Source: Pseudomonas pharyngis (GTDB lineage Bacteria; Pseudomonadota; Gammaproteobacteria; Pseudomonadales; Pseudomonadaceae). Taken from it: a DNA stretch of 64,000 bases. A model generated the notes under the pieces. That model did not search any database, was not told where the DNA came from, and saw only the letters and a list, made by a program, of their open reading frames with translations. A program made the position numbers and the translations under genes. Of the stretch, positions 37,351 to 48,172 are shown piece by piece. How positions within the stretch are numbered: the stretch's first letter is position 1; each line of letters begins with the position of its first letter. The stretch is from NCBI RefSeq assembly GCF_021602345.1, contig NZ_BQID01000001.1:372001-436000 (forward strand). The letters run 5' to 3'.

Positions 37351-38016
37351 ATGTCGCGCTACTTTTTTTTATCCCTCTGCATGATTTTTTCCGTGGCTCA
37401 GGCCGACGAAAAAACCACCGCGAATGATGCTCATGATCTGGCTTACAGCCTCGGCGCCAGCCTCGGCGAACGACTGCGTCAGGAAGTGCCGCAGCTGCAG
37501 ATCCAGGCGTTGATCGAAGGTCTGCAGCAGGCCTATCAAGGCAAGCCGTTGGCACTGAGCGAGGCACGCATCGAGCAGATCCTCGCCGATCACGAATCGC
37601 AGACAGCCGAGCAGGCGGCGATGCCTTCGACTGAAGCGGCGATGGAAAACGAGCGACGTTTTCTCACCGCCGAAAAAGCCAAACCGGGTGTAAAGGAGCT
37701 GGCCGACGGCATCCTGCTGACCGAGCTTGCGCCGGGGAATGGCACGAAGGCCGGCCCGGATGGAAAAGTGCAGGTGCTGTACATCGGCCGACTGCCGGAC
37801 GGCACCGTGTTCGATCAGAACAGCCAGCCGCAGTGGTTCAATCTCGACAGCGTGATCGCCGGCTGGCGCACCGCGCTGCAAAACATGCCGGTCGGCGCGA
37901 AGTGGCGTCTGGTGATTCCATCGGATCAAGCGTACGGCGCCGACGGTGCCGGCGACTTGATCGCGCCATTCACACCACTGGTGTTCGAAGTGGAATTACG
38001 CGGCGCGACCAGTTGA
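37351..38016 (+). CDS. FKBP-type peptidyl-prolyl isomerase, periplasmic
   Basis: A 221-residue protein starting at the ATG at 37351 behind GGAGAG, with signal peptide SRYFFLSLCMIFSVAQA. The N-terminal dimerisation helices (YSLGASLGERLRQEVPQLQI) are of the FkpA/Mip type. The C-terminal FKBP domain has VQVLYIGRLPDGTVFDQN and GWRTALQNMPVGAKWRLVIP. It should catalyse proline isomerisation and act as a chaperone in the periplasm. It is conserved between algP and algQ in Pseudomonas. Confidence 0.92.
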   Translation: MSRYFFLSLCMIFSVAQADEKTTANDAHDLAYSLGASLGERLRQEVPQLQIQALIEGLQQAYQGKPLALSEARIEQILADHESQTAEQAAMPSTEAAMENERRFLTAEKAKPGVKELADGILLTELAPGNGTKAGPDGKVQVLYIGRLPDGTVFDQNSQPQWFNLDSVIAGWRTALQNMPVGAKWRLVIPSDQAYGADGAGDLIAPFTPLVFEVELRGATS

Positions 38017-38024
38017 TCGCCCAA

Positions 38025-38055
38025 TAAAAAACGGTGCGCTGTGGGCGCACCGTTT
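38025..38055. terminator. Bidirectional terminator between the FKBP gene and algQ
   Basis: The perfect nine-base arms acggtgcgc/gcgcaccgt are flanked by an A run on the left and TTT on the right. The A run gives a strong U-tract for algQ on the minus strand. Confidence 0.85.
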
Positions 38056-38076
38056 CTGGTTCTTGCGAGGTTCGAT

Positions 38077-38535
38077 TCAGGCCTGAACCGAATCCTCTTC
38101 CTTGTGTGCGGTATGCAGCACTTCGATCAGGCAGTCTTCCAGTTCGAAGCGCTCGTGGAGCAGGCCGCCCAGCTCCTTGAATTTCTCCGCAACGCATTTG
38201 CCTTCATCGCAAAGGTCGTTGAACGCGAGCAGCTTTTCGGTGATGACATCGATCCGCGGATAGATCGTCTCGGCCAGTTCCAGGCCGCGTTTGTCGTTGA
38301 AGGCCTTGGCCTCGCCCGTCAGCTGTTCGTAGATCTCGAAGTGGCCGGCCGAGACATAATCGACCAGCACACCGCAGAATTCCTGCAAAGGCTTTCGATC
38401 CTCGGACAGCGCCTGAGGTTTGGCGCCCAGCTTGTCATAGGCAGCGATCAATTCTTCACGCTCCTGCAGCCAGCGGTCGATCAGCAGATGAACTCCACCC
38501 CAACGTTCCTGAGCATTCTGACAACTTTCGAGCAT
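38077..38535 (-). CDS. algQ: Rsd/AlgQ anti-sigma-70 family regulator
   Basis: A 152-residue helical protein of the Rsd/AlgQ family, which binds region 4 of sigma-70 and frees core RNA polymerase for alternative sigma factors. I start it at the ATG at 38535 ([20 protein letters not shown]); nine upstream codons are probably untranslated. The signatures [20 protein letters not shown] and [20 protein letters not shown] are intact. In P. aeruginosa AlgQ promotes alginate production and siderophore genes. Confidence 0.94.
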   Translation of the reverse strand: MLESCQNAQERWGGVHLLIDRWLQEREELIAAYDKLGAKPQALSEDRKPLQEFCGVLVDYVSAGHFEIYEQLTGEAKAFNDKRGLELAETIYPRIDVITEKLLAFNDLCDEGKCVAEKFKELGGLLHERFELEDCLIEVLHTAHKEEDSVQA

Positions 38536-38720
38536 GGTGATCTCTCTTCCCTTGTGGGTCATGCTGCCCTACACCCGCGCCTCTTCTTGTGGCTATTGCT
38601 TTGAGAGGCGGCCAGGCAGAGCGTCATCGAGCAACACAATTCCAATGACACGTGCGGGCCAGATTATGCCCGCACGCCTATGGCTTCAAGGTACGCAGGA
38701 GAGAAAGTTCATACAAGTGT

Positions 38721-39272
38721 TTAATCCCTGACCAGCGCCGGGTGCGACGGTTGGCCGCTAAGTGGTCGCTGTAAAGCCATCCAGACCTGTCGCAGCAACT
38801 GGTAAGCGGCAAGGATCGACATCCCCACGAAGAACAGCAGGCTCCACTCCGGAATGCTCAAATCGAACAGTGTCCAGGACAACTCCGTGCAATCGGCAGT
38901 GTCGTTGAACATACGCATCAGTGCGCATAACCACGGCAGGCTGCTGAACATTTCCTCCGGCCCTGGCCCGCAATGCGCCAGCCTTTGCAGGGAATCACTT
39001 TGCAACAGCACCTGTCGCCAGGCCGCCGTCATCCCGCCAAGACTGGTCAGCAACGCCATCATCCAGTACAGCGACAGACCGACACGCTGCGGCCCATGGA
39101 CCGCCGCCACACCACAAAAAATGGTGAGCACACACATGAACAGACGCTGGACCAGACACAGGCTGCAGGGCACCAGACCGACCGCGTATTCGAGATAATA
39201 AGAAGCTCCCAGGGCCAGAATCCCCGCAGTGAAAGCCATAAAGAACAGGGAGCGTGAGCAGGCCAACGACAT
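38721..39272 (-). CDS. dsbB: Disulfide bond formation protein B (DsbB/DsbH type)
   Basis: A 183-residue inner-membrane quinone reductase with four membrane segments that reoxidises DsbA. The first redox pair is Cys36/Cys39 in VPCSLC next to the quinone Arg (QRLFM). The second periplasmic loop supplies Cys101 and Cys128 (HCGPG and DTADC), with one extra Cys116 in between. Its place beside algQ matches dsbH of P. aeruginosa, one of two DsbB homologues there. Confidence 0.92.
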   Translation of the reverse strand: MSLACSRSLFFMAFTAGILALGASYYLEYAVGLVPCSLCLVQRLFMCVLTIFCGVAAVHGPQRVGLSLYWMMALLTSLGGMTAAWRQVLLQSDSLQRLAHCGPGPEEMFSSLPWLCALMRMFNDTADCTELSWTLFDLSIPEWSLLFFVGMSILAAYQLLRQVWMALQRPLSGQPSHPALVRD

Positions 39273-39493
39273 GGCTTATCCGTAACAATAAAGACAGGCA
39301 GTTACGGTAGAGGAAAGCGCCTCGGGCTTTCAAGGCAGGTCACTGGCGACACTTCATCAGAAGTGTAGGGAAATCCCGACAGGCACCGAAGGATTCGGTG
39401 TAGCCCACTGTAGGATTTTGCTCGGGAGGGGATTTACCGGTAACAATTCAGTCACCGGGAAAGAAATGGAGGAGCAACGCTCCCCCTTTCTGA

Positions 39494-40732
39494 TCATGCT
39501 CGAGCGGCTACCGGCAATGGTGCAGCCAGCAGGCGCTCATCCAGCATACCGAGCCCTTCCTGGAACAGCAGATTGCTGCGTTCGGTGTCACCGAGCCGGG
39601 CCAGCAGCCGCGCCAACTCGGCGCACGCTTCCGGATTGCGCTGCACTCGCAGACTGCTTTCCAGGTAGTCCCGCGCCTTGCCCCACAGACTGGCTTGCAG
39701 GCACAGGCGTCCCAGCGTCAGCAGCAGGCTGGCATCGCCCGGATGATCCTTGAGCCAGCCTTCGGCTGTCTGCAACTGACGCGCCGGATCACTGCCGCGC
39801 ACCAGACCGTAGAGACGCGCCAGATGACTGTCGTACTTGCGCTTGAGCGCCGTGCGCAGCACTTCTTCCGCTTCGACCTGAGCACCCAGCTGGCGCAACT
39901 GCTCGGCGTAGGCCAGCACCAGCGCCGGCTCCTGGCGTTGGGCAGACGTCAGTTGCTGCCAAGCGCGGTTGAGCGACTGTAAACCGACGGCGCCGTCCTC
40001 TTCACGCTGGGCCGCGAGGGACAGGTTTTCCCCCCAGGCGCGACGTTCGAGTTCGGTCAATTCGGACGGTGGCAGGACTTTGTCCTTGCGCAGCTCCGGC
40101 AACAGCCTAATCACGGACGACCAGTCACCGCGCTGCTGATGCAGGCGCTGCAACTGGCGCAGGGTCTGGACGTTGTGCGGATGGCGTTCATGCATCGCCT
40201 GCAAAGTGACCAGCGCCCCATCGGTATCGCCACGATCGGTCTGCAACTGCGCATGGCTGAGGGCGATCGCCAGCTCGGCCTGCGGCTGACGCTCGAGGGC
40301 GCGTTCCAGCAGGCGATCGCTTTCCTCGTAGTTGCCTTGTTCGTTGGCGGCTCGAGCAGCCCCCAGGTAATACAGCAACGGTTGACGCTCGGCTTCAGCG
40401 GCCCGGTACAGGTGACGCTGGGCGCTGGCCCAGCGGCCTTCGGCCAGGTCGAGCTGACCATGCTCGATTGCTACCTGCACGCGTCGGCTGCGGTTACGAC
40501 GCGACCACGGATTGACCACGCCGCCTGAAGTCAGCACCAGCTCGACCAGCGCCTTGATGCCCCAGACCAGCAGCCACAGCACCGCCACCACCGCCAGGGT
40601 CGCCCACAGGCTCGATTCATAACGAAAGCTTTTGTAGGCGACCAGCACGTAACCGGAATGCTCGGCAATCGCCAGGCCCAGCGCCGCCGTCGCCGCGATC
40701 ACCAGAAACACGATCACATACAGGCGCTTCAT
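39494..40732 (-). CDS. hemY: HemY, membrane protein of the hem operon
   Basis: A 412-residue inner-membrane protein with two N-terminal membrane helices (VIVFLVIAATAALGLAIAEH and LWATLAVVAVLWLLVWGIKA). A long tetratricopeptide region follows (EGRWASAQRHLYRAAEAERQ, ERHPHNVQTLRQLQRLH). It is the gamma-proteobacterial HemY, not the protoporphyrinogen oxidase of the same name. Its role in late heme synthesis is structural or unknown. It overlaps hemX by four bases. Confidence 0.95.
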   Translation of the reverse strand: MKRLYVIVFLVIAATAALGLAIAEHSGYVLVAYKSFRYESSLWATLAVVAVLWLLVWGIKALVELVLTSGGVVNPWSRRNRSRRVQVAIEHGQLDLAEGRWASAQRHLYRAAEAERQPLLYYLGAARAANEQGNYEESDRLLERALERQPQAELAIALSHAQLQTDRGDTDGALVTLQAMHERHPHNVQTLRQLQRLHQQRGDWSSVIRLLPELRKDKVLPPSELTELERRAWGENLSLAAQREEDGAVGLQSLNRAWQQLTSAQRQEPALVLAYAEQLRQLGAQVEAEEVLRTALKRKYDSHLARLYGLVRGSDPARQLQTAEGWLKDHPGDASLLLTLGRLCLQASLWGKARDYLESSLRVQRNPEACAELARLLARLGDTERSNLLFQEGLGMLDERLLAAPLPVAARA

Positions 40733-41871
40733 GGTGTCGCCTCCTGCGCGGTGCTGGCAGCCGGTTTGGCGAAGGGTTTCACCGAGTCTTCGGCGTTGAC
40801 GTTGCGGCGCTCCAGATAGGCCTGCACCGCACTTAAGGTTCCAGCGAGATCCGGCGTGTTGACGGTAACCGGTTGCTTGCTCAATTCCGCGACCTGCTCG
40901 AGCATGATTTTGCTCTGCGGGTTGTCCGGATTGAAGTTGCCCGTGAGGACGTCACGCGCTTCGGCCAGCGCCTGGGTGTACACCGGCGCCTGACCGTTGA
41001 GCGCAGCCCATTGCGCCTGTTCGAGCGTAAGGCTCAGGGCCAGACGCACCTGGCTCAGGCTCTGGCCGGCAAGCAGCGGCCGGACGTTTTTGCCGGCGTT
41101 GAAATCGATGCGGATGTAGCGCGATATCTGATCCCACCACTGCGCCCAGCGACTGGCGCCGTCGCCATCGGAGGTCAGGCCCAGCAGCGAATCGCCGCGA
41201 TCCTTGTATTCCGGCGCCAGCTCGGTGAGGCCGACGACCTGATCGCGCAAGGCGCCCAGGCGCAGGAACAGCCCGGTGCGATCCGGCTGCTCGGTACTGC
41301 GCAGCGCCACCAGGGTTTTCGCCACTTGCTCGCGGGCGGCGAACGAACCGGGATCATTCTGCTCGCGCAGGATTTCATCGGCACCCTGGACCAGCGCCTG
41401 AGCGCTGCTGATGTCTTGCAGGGCGGAAAGACGCAGGCTGGCCAGACGCAGCAAGTGCTCGGCCTCGGCCAGCCGCCAGTCCTTGCGGCTGGCGCCGAGG
41501 ACCGTTTCCAGACGCTGGTTGAGGCGTTGCTGATCGCCCTGAAGCTGGGTCACTAGACGCTGGCGTTCGGCAAGTTCATCGGCACCGGGCAATTGCCCGA
41601 GGCGCTCGGTCAGTCGTTGCTCGTTAAGCTTCAGGGTCTGTGCCTGATCGTTCAACGCCTGAACCTGATTCAACTGATTCTGAGTGCTGGTCTGCAGGTG
41701 TCGCACCTGCCACACACCCCAGCCACCCACCGCAACACCGGCAGCGCCGAGCAGCAGCGCGAGAATGGCCAATCCGTTGCCTCGGCGCGGTTCCGCGGCC
41801 GGTGGCGGTGCATCAACCGGTGCATCGATCACAGGTTGAACGTCATCTTTAGGCAAGGCTGTTTCGCTCAC
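40729..41871 (-). CDS. hemX: HemX, uroporphyrinogen-III C-methyltransferase-like membrane protein
   Basis: A 380-residue protein with a Pro/Ala-rich cytosolic start, one membrane helix (GLAILALLLGAAGVAVGGWG) and a periplasmic coiled coil (QTLKLNEQRLTERLGQLPGA). Its conserved C-terminal domain holds WRLAEAEHLLRLASLRLSAL and ARDVLTGNFN. Databases call it HemX or uroporphyrinogen-III C-methyltransferase, but no methyltransferase motif is present, so the enzymatic name is doubtful. It lies between hemD and hemY. Confidence 0.94.
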   Translation of the reverse strand: MSETALPKDDVQPVIDAPVDAPPPAAEPRRGNGLAILALLLGAAGVAVGGWGVWQVRHLQTSTQNQLNQVQALNDQAQTLKLNEQRLTERLGQLPGADELAERQRLVTQLQGDQQRLNQRLETVLGASRKDWRLAEAEHLLRLASLRLSALQDISSAQALVQGADEILREQNDPGSFAAREQVAKTLVALRSTEQPDRTGLFLRLGALRDQVVGLTELAPEYKDRGDSLLGLTSDGDGASRWAQWWDQISRYIRIDFNAGKNVRPLLAGQSLSQVRLALSLTLEQAQWAALNGQAPVYTQALAEARDVLTGNFNPDNPQSKIMLEQVAELSKQPVTVNTPDLAGTLSAVQAYLERRNVNAEDSVKPFAKPAASTAQEATP

Positions 41872-41887
41872 GTATCCATCCTTTGCA

Positions 41888-42655
41888 TTAGAGAACGGGC
41901 ACGGGATGCTCCCGTAACGCCGTCAGCAAGGCCGCGGCACTGGCGCCGCGACAATCCACAACTGTTCGGGCCCCGGCGGCACTGGCCTGCTCGGCAACCC
42001 TTGGGCTTGGAACAAACAACGGCAGCCGCGCAAGTGCAGGCCAGCTGTCGCCGGCCAGTTGGCGCAGGTGCTCGAAACCCTGTCCACTGCTGACCACCAG
42101 CCCGTTCAGGCGTTCCGCTGCAATCCTGCGGGGCAGCTCCTGCGGCGGATAGTCCGGCAGGTCGCGACGGTACACCTCCAAGTATTCGACACTAGCACCA
42201 AGCGCGCGCAGACGCTCGGCCAGCAGCTCGCGTCCGCCCTCCCCACGCAGGATCAATACCTGCGAACCGGGCACGGCCACCGCCTCAAGCAGACGCGGCA
42301 ATTGCAGCAAGGCCTCGCTGTCGTCACCCGCGTCCGGGAAGCTCACATCCAGCCCCCGATCCCGAAGGATAGCGGCGGTCGCTGCACCCACACTGAACCA
42401 CGGCATCGTAGGAGTCGCCAGACCCAGAGCGTCGAGCAGATCCACCGCGATCCGCGCCGCCGGTTTGCTGACCACGATCACCGCGCTGTAACGCGGCAGT
42501 TGCGTGATCGTGCGACGCATTGTGTCAGAGACCGGCAGTGGGGCGATTTCCAAAAGCGGCAGACAGCTGCTGAAAAACCCTTGTTCGGCCAGCACGGCGG
42601 CGAGCGCCGAGCAGTCTTCCGCCGGGCGCGTCAGCAGCAGGCGCCAGGCGGTCAC
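41888..42655 (-). CDS. hemD: Uroporphyrinogen-III synthase
   Basis: A 255-residue cytosolic enzyme that cyclises hydroxymethylbilane with D-ring inversion. The start is the GTG at 42655, overlapping the hemC stop by four bases (GTGA), so the two are coupled. The upstream extension to 42823 lies inside hemC and is rejected. Recognisable regions are [27 protein letters not shown] and [20 protein letters not shown]. Sequence conservation in HemD is always low, but position and motifs agree. Confidence 0.95.
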   Translation of the reverse strand: MTAWRLLLTRPAEDCSALAAVLAEQGFFSSCLPLLEIAPLPVSDTMRRTITQLPRYSAVIVVSKPAARIAVDLLDALGLATPTMPWFSVGAATAAILRDRGLDVSFPDAGDDSEALLQLPRLLEAVAVPGSQVLILRGEGGRELLAERLRALGASVEYLEVYRRDLPDYPPQELPRRIAAERLNGLVVSSGQGFEHLRQLAGDSWPALARLPLFVPSPRVAEQASAAGARTVVDCRGASAAALLTALREHPVPVL

Positions 42656-43593
42656 TCGTGACCTGCCTCGCCGTAGACTGCCTTGAGAATATCGTCGGCG
42701 CCCTGGCTCAGCAGTTCTTCGGCCACCTGCACACCCAGGGTCTCGGCTGCCGCACGCGGCGCACGGGCTTGCGCGCTGAGCAGCTTGCCGCCACTCGGCT
42801 CGCCCACCAGACCGCGCAGCCACAACTGATCGCCCTCGAGCACGGCGTAGCAGGCGATCGGCACCTGGCAGCCGCCATTCAGATGTTTGTTGAGGGCACG
42901 CTCGGCGGTGACACGGTCAGCGGTGTCGGCGTGATGCAGGGGCGCGAGCAAGGCATGGATTTCGGTGTCGGCGCTGCGGCATTCGATACCGACGGCGCCC
43001 TGGCCACCGGCCGGCAGGCTGTCATCGACGCTGATGGCCGAGGTGATGCGATCTTCGAAACCGAGGCGGATCAGGCCCGCTGCCGCGAGGATGATCGCGT
43101 CGTACTCGCCGGCGTCGAGCTTGGCCAGACGGGTGTTGACGTTGCCACGCAGGAAGCGGATCTCGAGATCCGGACGGCGCGTCAGCAACTGCGCCTGACG
43201 CCGCAGGCTGGAAGTGCCGACAATGCTGCCGGCGGGCAATGCATCGAGGCTGGAATACATATTGGAGACAAACGCGTCACGGGGATCTTCGCGCTCGCAG
43301 ATGCAGAACAGACCAAGGCCTTCGGGAAAATCCATCGGCACGTCTTTCATCGAATGCACGGCGATGTCGGCTTCGTTTTCCAGCAGCGCGGTTTCCAGTT
43401 CCTTGACGAACAGGCCCTTGCCGCCGATTTTCGACAGGGGCGAATCGAGCAGCTTGTCGCCGCGACTGACCATGGGCACCAGCGTCACCAGCAGGCCCGG
43501 GTGGGATGCTTCAAGACGGGCTTTGACGTATTCGGCCTGCCAGAGGGCCAGAGCACTTTTGCGGGTGGCGATGCGGATTTCGCGAGAGGACAT
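42652..43593 (-). CDS. hemC: Porphobilinogen deaminase (hydroxymethylbilane synthase)
   Basis: A 313-residue enzyme that joins four porphobilinogens to hydroxymethylbilane. The dipyrromethane cofactor is bound by Cys242 in [18 protein letters not shown]. Other signatures are [35 protein letters not shown] and [20 protein letters not shown]. It is first gene of the hemCDXY operon and lies directly downstream of algR, as in P. aeruginosa. Confidence 0.98.
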   Translation of the reverse strand: MSSREIRIATRKSALALWQAEYVKARLEASHPGLLVTLVPMVSRGDKLLDSPLSKIGGKGLFVKELETALLENEADIAVHSMKDVPMDFPEGLGLFCICEREDPRDAFVSNMYSSLDALPAGSIVGTSSLRRQAQLLTRRPDLEIRFLRGNVNTRLAKLDAGEYDAIILAAAGLIRLGFEDRITSAISVDDSLPAGGQGAVGIECRSADTEIHALLAPLHHADTADRVTAERALNKHLNGGCQVPIACYAVLEGDQLWLRGLVGEPSGGKLLSAQARAPRAAAETLGVQVAEELLSQGADDILKAVYGEAGHE

Positions 43594-43731
43594 GGATCAA
43601 TCCGTACTGAATAGATACGGCGGATAATAACAGCTCAGCCAAATCCACTTTGACCTGAATCAGATACGGCGTGGCCTCCCTGGCCTGCAATGCCTGGTGA
43701 AATGAACAAAGAACCGCCCGGAGCCTGCGGA

Positions 43732-44478
43732 CTAAAGCCCCTGCATCATTTTGCGCACACCCGCCACATGTCGACGGCTGACAATCAGCGCGTCACCGTT
43801 GAGGCCCTTGAGGAACAACTGGAAGTGGCCCAGCGGTGTGCGTTGCAGTCGCTCGATGCGGTCGCGGGCGACCAGCGCATTGCGGTGGATCCGCACGAAG
43901 CGCTCGCCGAATTCGTCTTCCAGCGCCTTGAGCGGCTCATCCAGAAGGACTTCGCCAGCTTCGTGGCGCAAGGTCACGTATTTGTGGTCGGCAATGAAGT
44001 ACACCACCTGATCCAGCGGGATCAGTTCGATGCCTTTGCGGGTCCGGGCGCTGATGTGGCTGCGCGGGCCGTTACCGCTTTCGGCGGCAGGACGGGTCAG
44101 GGCCGAGAGTTGGGCCCGGTTGGGACGTTCAGCCCGTTTCAGGGCGTCATGCAGATGTTCGGTTCGCACGGGTTTCACCACATAGCCCACGGCGCTGGCC
44201 TGCAGGGCTTCCACGGCAAATTCATCGGGACCTGCGCAAAACACCACGGCTGGCGGGGTTTCGCGTTCGCACAGACGGGCAGCCACCTGCAGGCCATCGA
44301 GGCCCGGCATGCGGATATCGAGCAGTACGATATCCGGCTTGTGGCTGTCGATCAGTGCCAACGCCTCTTCGCCATTGGTGGCGCTGGGCTCCAGGATTGT
44401 GTAGCCCTCGAGCTCGCTCACCATTCGGCTGAGTCGCTCGCGGGCCAGTGGTTCGTCATCAACGATCAGGACATTCAT
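43732..44478 (-). CDS. algR: Alginate/virulence response regulator AlgR
   Basis: A 248-residue LytTR-family response regulator, exactly the family length when started at the ATG at 44478 (MNVLIVDDEPLARERLSRMV). The receiver domain has the phospho-acceptor Asp54 in VLLDIRMPG. The C-terminal LytTR DNA-binding domain holds IPLDQVVYFIADHKYVTLRH and FVRIHRNALVARDRIERLQ. In P. aeruginosa it controls alginate, twitching and rhamnolipids with the kinase AlgZ (FimS), encoded just upstream. Here no kinase gene lies upstream: the next gene is divergent argH. Confidence 0.96.
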   Translation of the reverse strand: MNVLIVDDEPLARERLSRMVSELEGYTILEPSATNGEEALALIDSHKPDIVLLDIRMPGLDGLQVAARLCERETPPAVVFCAGPDEFAVEALQASAVGYVVKPVRTEHLHDALKRAERPNRAQLSALTRPAAESGNGPRSHISARTRKGIELIPLDQVVYFIADHKYVTLRHEAGEVLLDEPLKALEDEFGERFVRIHRNALVARDRIERLQRTPLGHFQLFLKGLNGDALIVSRRHVAGVRKMMQGL

Positions 44479-44951
44479 ATTGCGCTGGATTCCTGCGTGA
44501 GTCTCGCACAAGGATAGCGTAGACAAGTGGAGTGACGTCCGTCACCGCGATCCACGCTAAGACTAGCGCGAGCGCCAAAAAGTGCCGTACGTCGGCCGGC
44601 AATATTTGCCGACACCTGCAACGTACCGCCCGACGCCCGTCGCCGACTGCGTTTTACGCAGGGTATGCCAATGGCCAATACACCCACCCCTCTCTCTTCT
44701 TATAGTCGGTGGCCGGATCTTTGCCCGATCCGTGGTCACCCGACCCCTATGTCCTACTGTAGACGCTCGTCGGGCCGATATTGCTCAATCGAAAAATATC
44801 CTTGCGCAAATCCCCCGGGGACGCCGACAACTATGGCGGAGCGAATGAGAAAAAAACGTATCGACCAGTGTCAGCGACAGGATTGGCAACCCTGTTATTA
44901 TCCGCGCCAGCGTTTCACGCCTTCTTTCTTCAAGCCGATACGAGCGAATTC
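44479..44951. other. Intergenic region between algR and argH, without algZ/fimS
   Basis: These 473 bases hold no gene I can support. In P. aeruginosa, as I recall, the kinase gene fimS lies here. Two clean palindromes are visible: gtgacg-tc-cgtcac (44532-44545) next to algR, and cggcaa-tat-ttgccg (44597-44611). They may be operators. AT-rich stretches around 44690-44800 could carry the promoters. Confidence 0.6.
44532..44545. promoter_or_regulatory. Perfect palindrome upstream of algR
   Basis: The sequence gtgacgtccgtcac has six-base arms and lies 54 bases before the algR start. The binding factor is unknown; the resemblance to a dimeric regulator site is the only evidence. Confidence 0.3.
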
Positions 44952-46346
<1,395 letters not shown>

Positions 46347-46355
46347 AAGTCAAAG

Positions 46356-46452
46356 CTTCGCGAGCAAGCTCGCTCCCACATTTGATCTGCTGCGAACACC
46401 GAACAGGTGTCCAATCGAGATCAAGTGTGGGAGCGGGCTTGCTCGCAAAAGC
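46356..46452. repeat. REPIN downstream of argH
   Basis: The inverted REP arms cttcgcgagcaagctcgctc (from 46356) and gtgggagcgggcttgctcgc (to 46447) enclose a spacer with its own partial symmetry. The left arm carries one change from the arms near 24.9 kb. It sits between the convergent argH and GST genes. Confidence 0.88.
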
Positions 46453-46473
46453 TATCTCGAAAACTCCAAAAAA

Positions 46474-47133
46474 TTACTTCTTCGCTGCGATCATCGCCAA
46501 AAACGCCGGCATCGCCGCATCCTTGTCCGCCGCAATCTTCTGCACGTGCGGATTCAGCTCAAGCCGCTCCAGCAGTGCCTTGGCCTTCGGCATCTGCGCC
46601 AGCAAATCCAGACCGAACAGCTTGTGCCCCACCGCAACTGCCAACGGCACGCTGTAGAGGAAGTACAAATCCGCAATAGTCAGGCTGTCGCCCGCCACAT
46701 ACGGAGCGAACTTGCCGTGACGTGCCAGCGCCGCAAAACCCAGCAGCAATTCAGCCTTGGTTTTCTCCTTGATCGCCTCCGGGAGTGCCATGCCAAAAAA
46801 CGCCTCGCCATAGCAGGCACGGGCCGGCAGTTCAATATACAGCTCGATCTCCTTGGCCACTGCCAGCACCTGAGCACGGGCAAACGGCTCGGCCGGCAGC
46901 AGTGGAGCACCCTTCTGGGTGCTTTCGAGGTATTCGAGCATCACCATCGTTTCATTGATGTAGCCACCTTCGGCCCCCAGCACCGGCACCTTGCCGCGCG
47001 GGCTGATGGCCAGGGACTCCGGCGTTGGTGTCGGGTAGAACGTGACCTCTTCGAACGGCAGGTCTTTTTCCAGCAGCGCCAGCTTGACCATGTTGTAGTA
47101 GTTGCTGACGGAGAATCCATAGAGCTTGAACAT
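46474..47133 (-). CDS. Glutathione S-transferase family protein
   Basis: A 219-residue cytosolic protein with a thioredoxin-fold N-terminal domain: MFKLYGFSVSNYYNMVKLAL, the cis-Pro loop GKVPVLGAEGGYINETMVML. A helical C-terminal domain follows (ADLYFLYSVPLAVAVGHKLF). The GGAGG spacing favours the ATG at 47133 over the GTG at 47136. The catalytic residue is not obvious, so the substrate class is open. It has no operon partners. Confidence 0.9.
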   Translation of the reverse strand: MFKLYGFSVSNYYNMVKLALLEKDLPFEEVTFYPTPTPESLAISPRGKVPVLGAEGGYINETMVMLEYLESTQKGAPLLPAEPFARAQVLAVAKEIELYIELPARACYGEAFFGMALPEAIKEKTKAELLLGFAALARHGKFAPYVAGDSLTIADLYFLYSVPLAVAVGHKLFGLDLLAQMPKAKALLERLELNPHVQKIAADKDAAMPAFLAMIAAKK

Positions 47134-47256
47134 CACATAGCCTCCAGGCCGTGCGGGGTGGGCAGTGCCTGTTTATAGATCGCCCCGGGTATTCGTGCCA
47201 GCAGCATCACGCCGCTGAATGCGGGTAAACTGGCGCCTTTCCTTGAGGAGCCTGCC

Positions 47257-47541
47257 ATGAGCGAGCCGACTGACATCGACAATGATGAAGAAGAGTTCAC
47301 CGAATCGACGCTGATCGAAGCGATCGAGAACCAGATCGAAAGCGACAACCCGCCAGCGGCCAAGGCAACCTTCAACAAGCTGACGCTGGTCGGTTACGAA
47401 CGCGATGACATCCTGAATCTGATGGCCCACGTGCTGGCCTACGAAATTGACGCGATGCTCGACGAAGACCGCGCGTTCGATACCGAGTGGTACGAAACCG
47501 CGCTGCGCGCACTGCCCGAGCTGCCACCGGAAAAGCAGTAA
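47257..47541 (+). CDS. Conserved acidic protein of unknown function, 94 aa
   Basis: A small, strongly acidic protein (SEPTDIDNDEEEFTESTLIE) with amphipathic helices (AIENQIESDNPPAAKATFNK) and no membrane segment. A GAGGAG site precedes the ATG. I do not recognise a family. Codon use is typical of the neighbourhood, so it is probably a real core gene. Confidence 0.78.
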   Translation: MSEPTDIDNDEEEFTESTLIEAIENQIESDNPPAAKATFNKLTLVGYERDDILNLMAHVLAYEIDAMLDEDRAFDTEWYETALRALPELPPEKQ

Positions 47542-47553
47542 ACGGCCCCGCCC

Positions 47554-47577
47554 TGTGGGAGCCCGCCTGCTCCCACA
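47554..47577. repeat. REP-derived hairpin
   Basis: The arms tgtgggagc/gctcccaca enclose only six bases. It looks like a collapsed REP pair 12 bases after the preceding stop codon and could serve as a transcript end. Confidence 0.65.
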
Positions 47578-47732
47578 CAATTTGTCACCCATCTGCGCGG
47601 TCTTCTGCCGCTCCCTGACTACACTGGAATCCACCCCGGGACAAAAACCCTGACACGCGCACTGGACAGGCCACGCCGGCAGGTTCACCTTAGGGGCGCT
47701 GTCGTCCAATTCCTAGAAAGTCTGGAGTCCTT

Positions 47733-47978
47733 ATGTCGCTTACCCCTGAGTTGGTTGCCGAACTGGAAGTCCTCGCACTCTTCAACCTGGACAGTTCCCA
47801 GGAAGGTCTGAAAATTCATCAGACCGCTGCCCCGAAGCACATTGCCGCCGCACAACGCCTGTTCGAAAAAGAACTGACAGACCAGCCTGATGGCGGTTAC
47901 CTGACCAGCCTCGGTCGCGATGCCGCACAAAACGTGCAAACCGTACTGACGATTCTCAAAGAGCAGCAAACCGCCTGA
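47733..47978 (+). CDS. TIGR02647 family protein
   Basis: An 81-residue soluble protein starting SLTPELVAELEVLALFNLDS, with HQTAAPKHIAAAQRLFEKEL and DGGYLTSLGRDAAQNVQTVL. This matches the small TIGR02647 family of gamma-proteobacteria. The function is unknown; its winged-helix-like pattern of helices would permit DNA binding, which is inference. It lies between the acidic protein and cyaA. Confidence 0.85.
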   Translation: MSLTPELVAELEVLALFNLDSSQEGLKIHQTAAPKHIAAAQRLFEKELTDQPDGGYLTSLGRDAAQNVQTVLTILKEQQTA

Positions 47979-48172
47979 TCCTCCCGACTTTGCCCACGGA
48001 AACCCCTGTCACGGGATTTCCGCGGGCCAGCCATGAACGTCGTCCATCACCGCGCGATAGAAATCTGACGTCAAAAAACAAATTCAGCTTAAAACTCCTG
48101 CCGCTCAGGCGCTAAACTCCCGGACACCCGAGACCCCTTGCCTCCGAGCCCTGCGCGCCGGTTTGAGCCGAC

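Noticed and set aside
42656-42823. In-frame extension of hemD
   Set aside because: It lies wholly inside hemC; the GTG overlapping the hemC stop gives the normal HemD N-terminus.
44781-44951. In-frame extension of argH
   Set aside because: No ribosome site; the family starts at the ATG at 44952 and the length then fits exactly.
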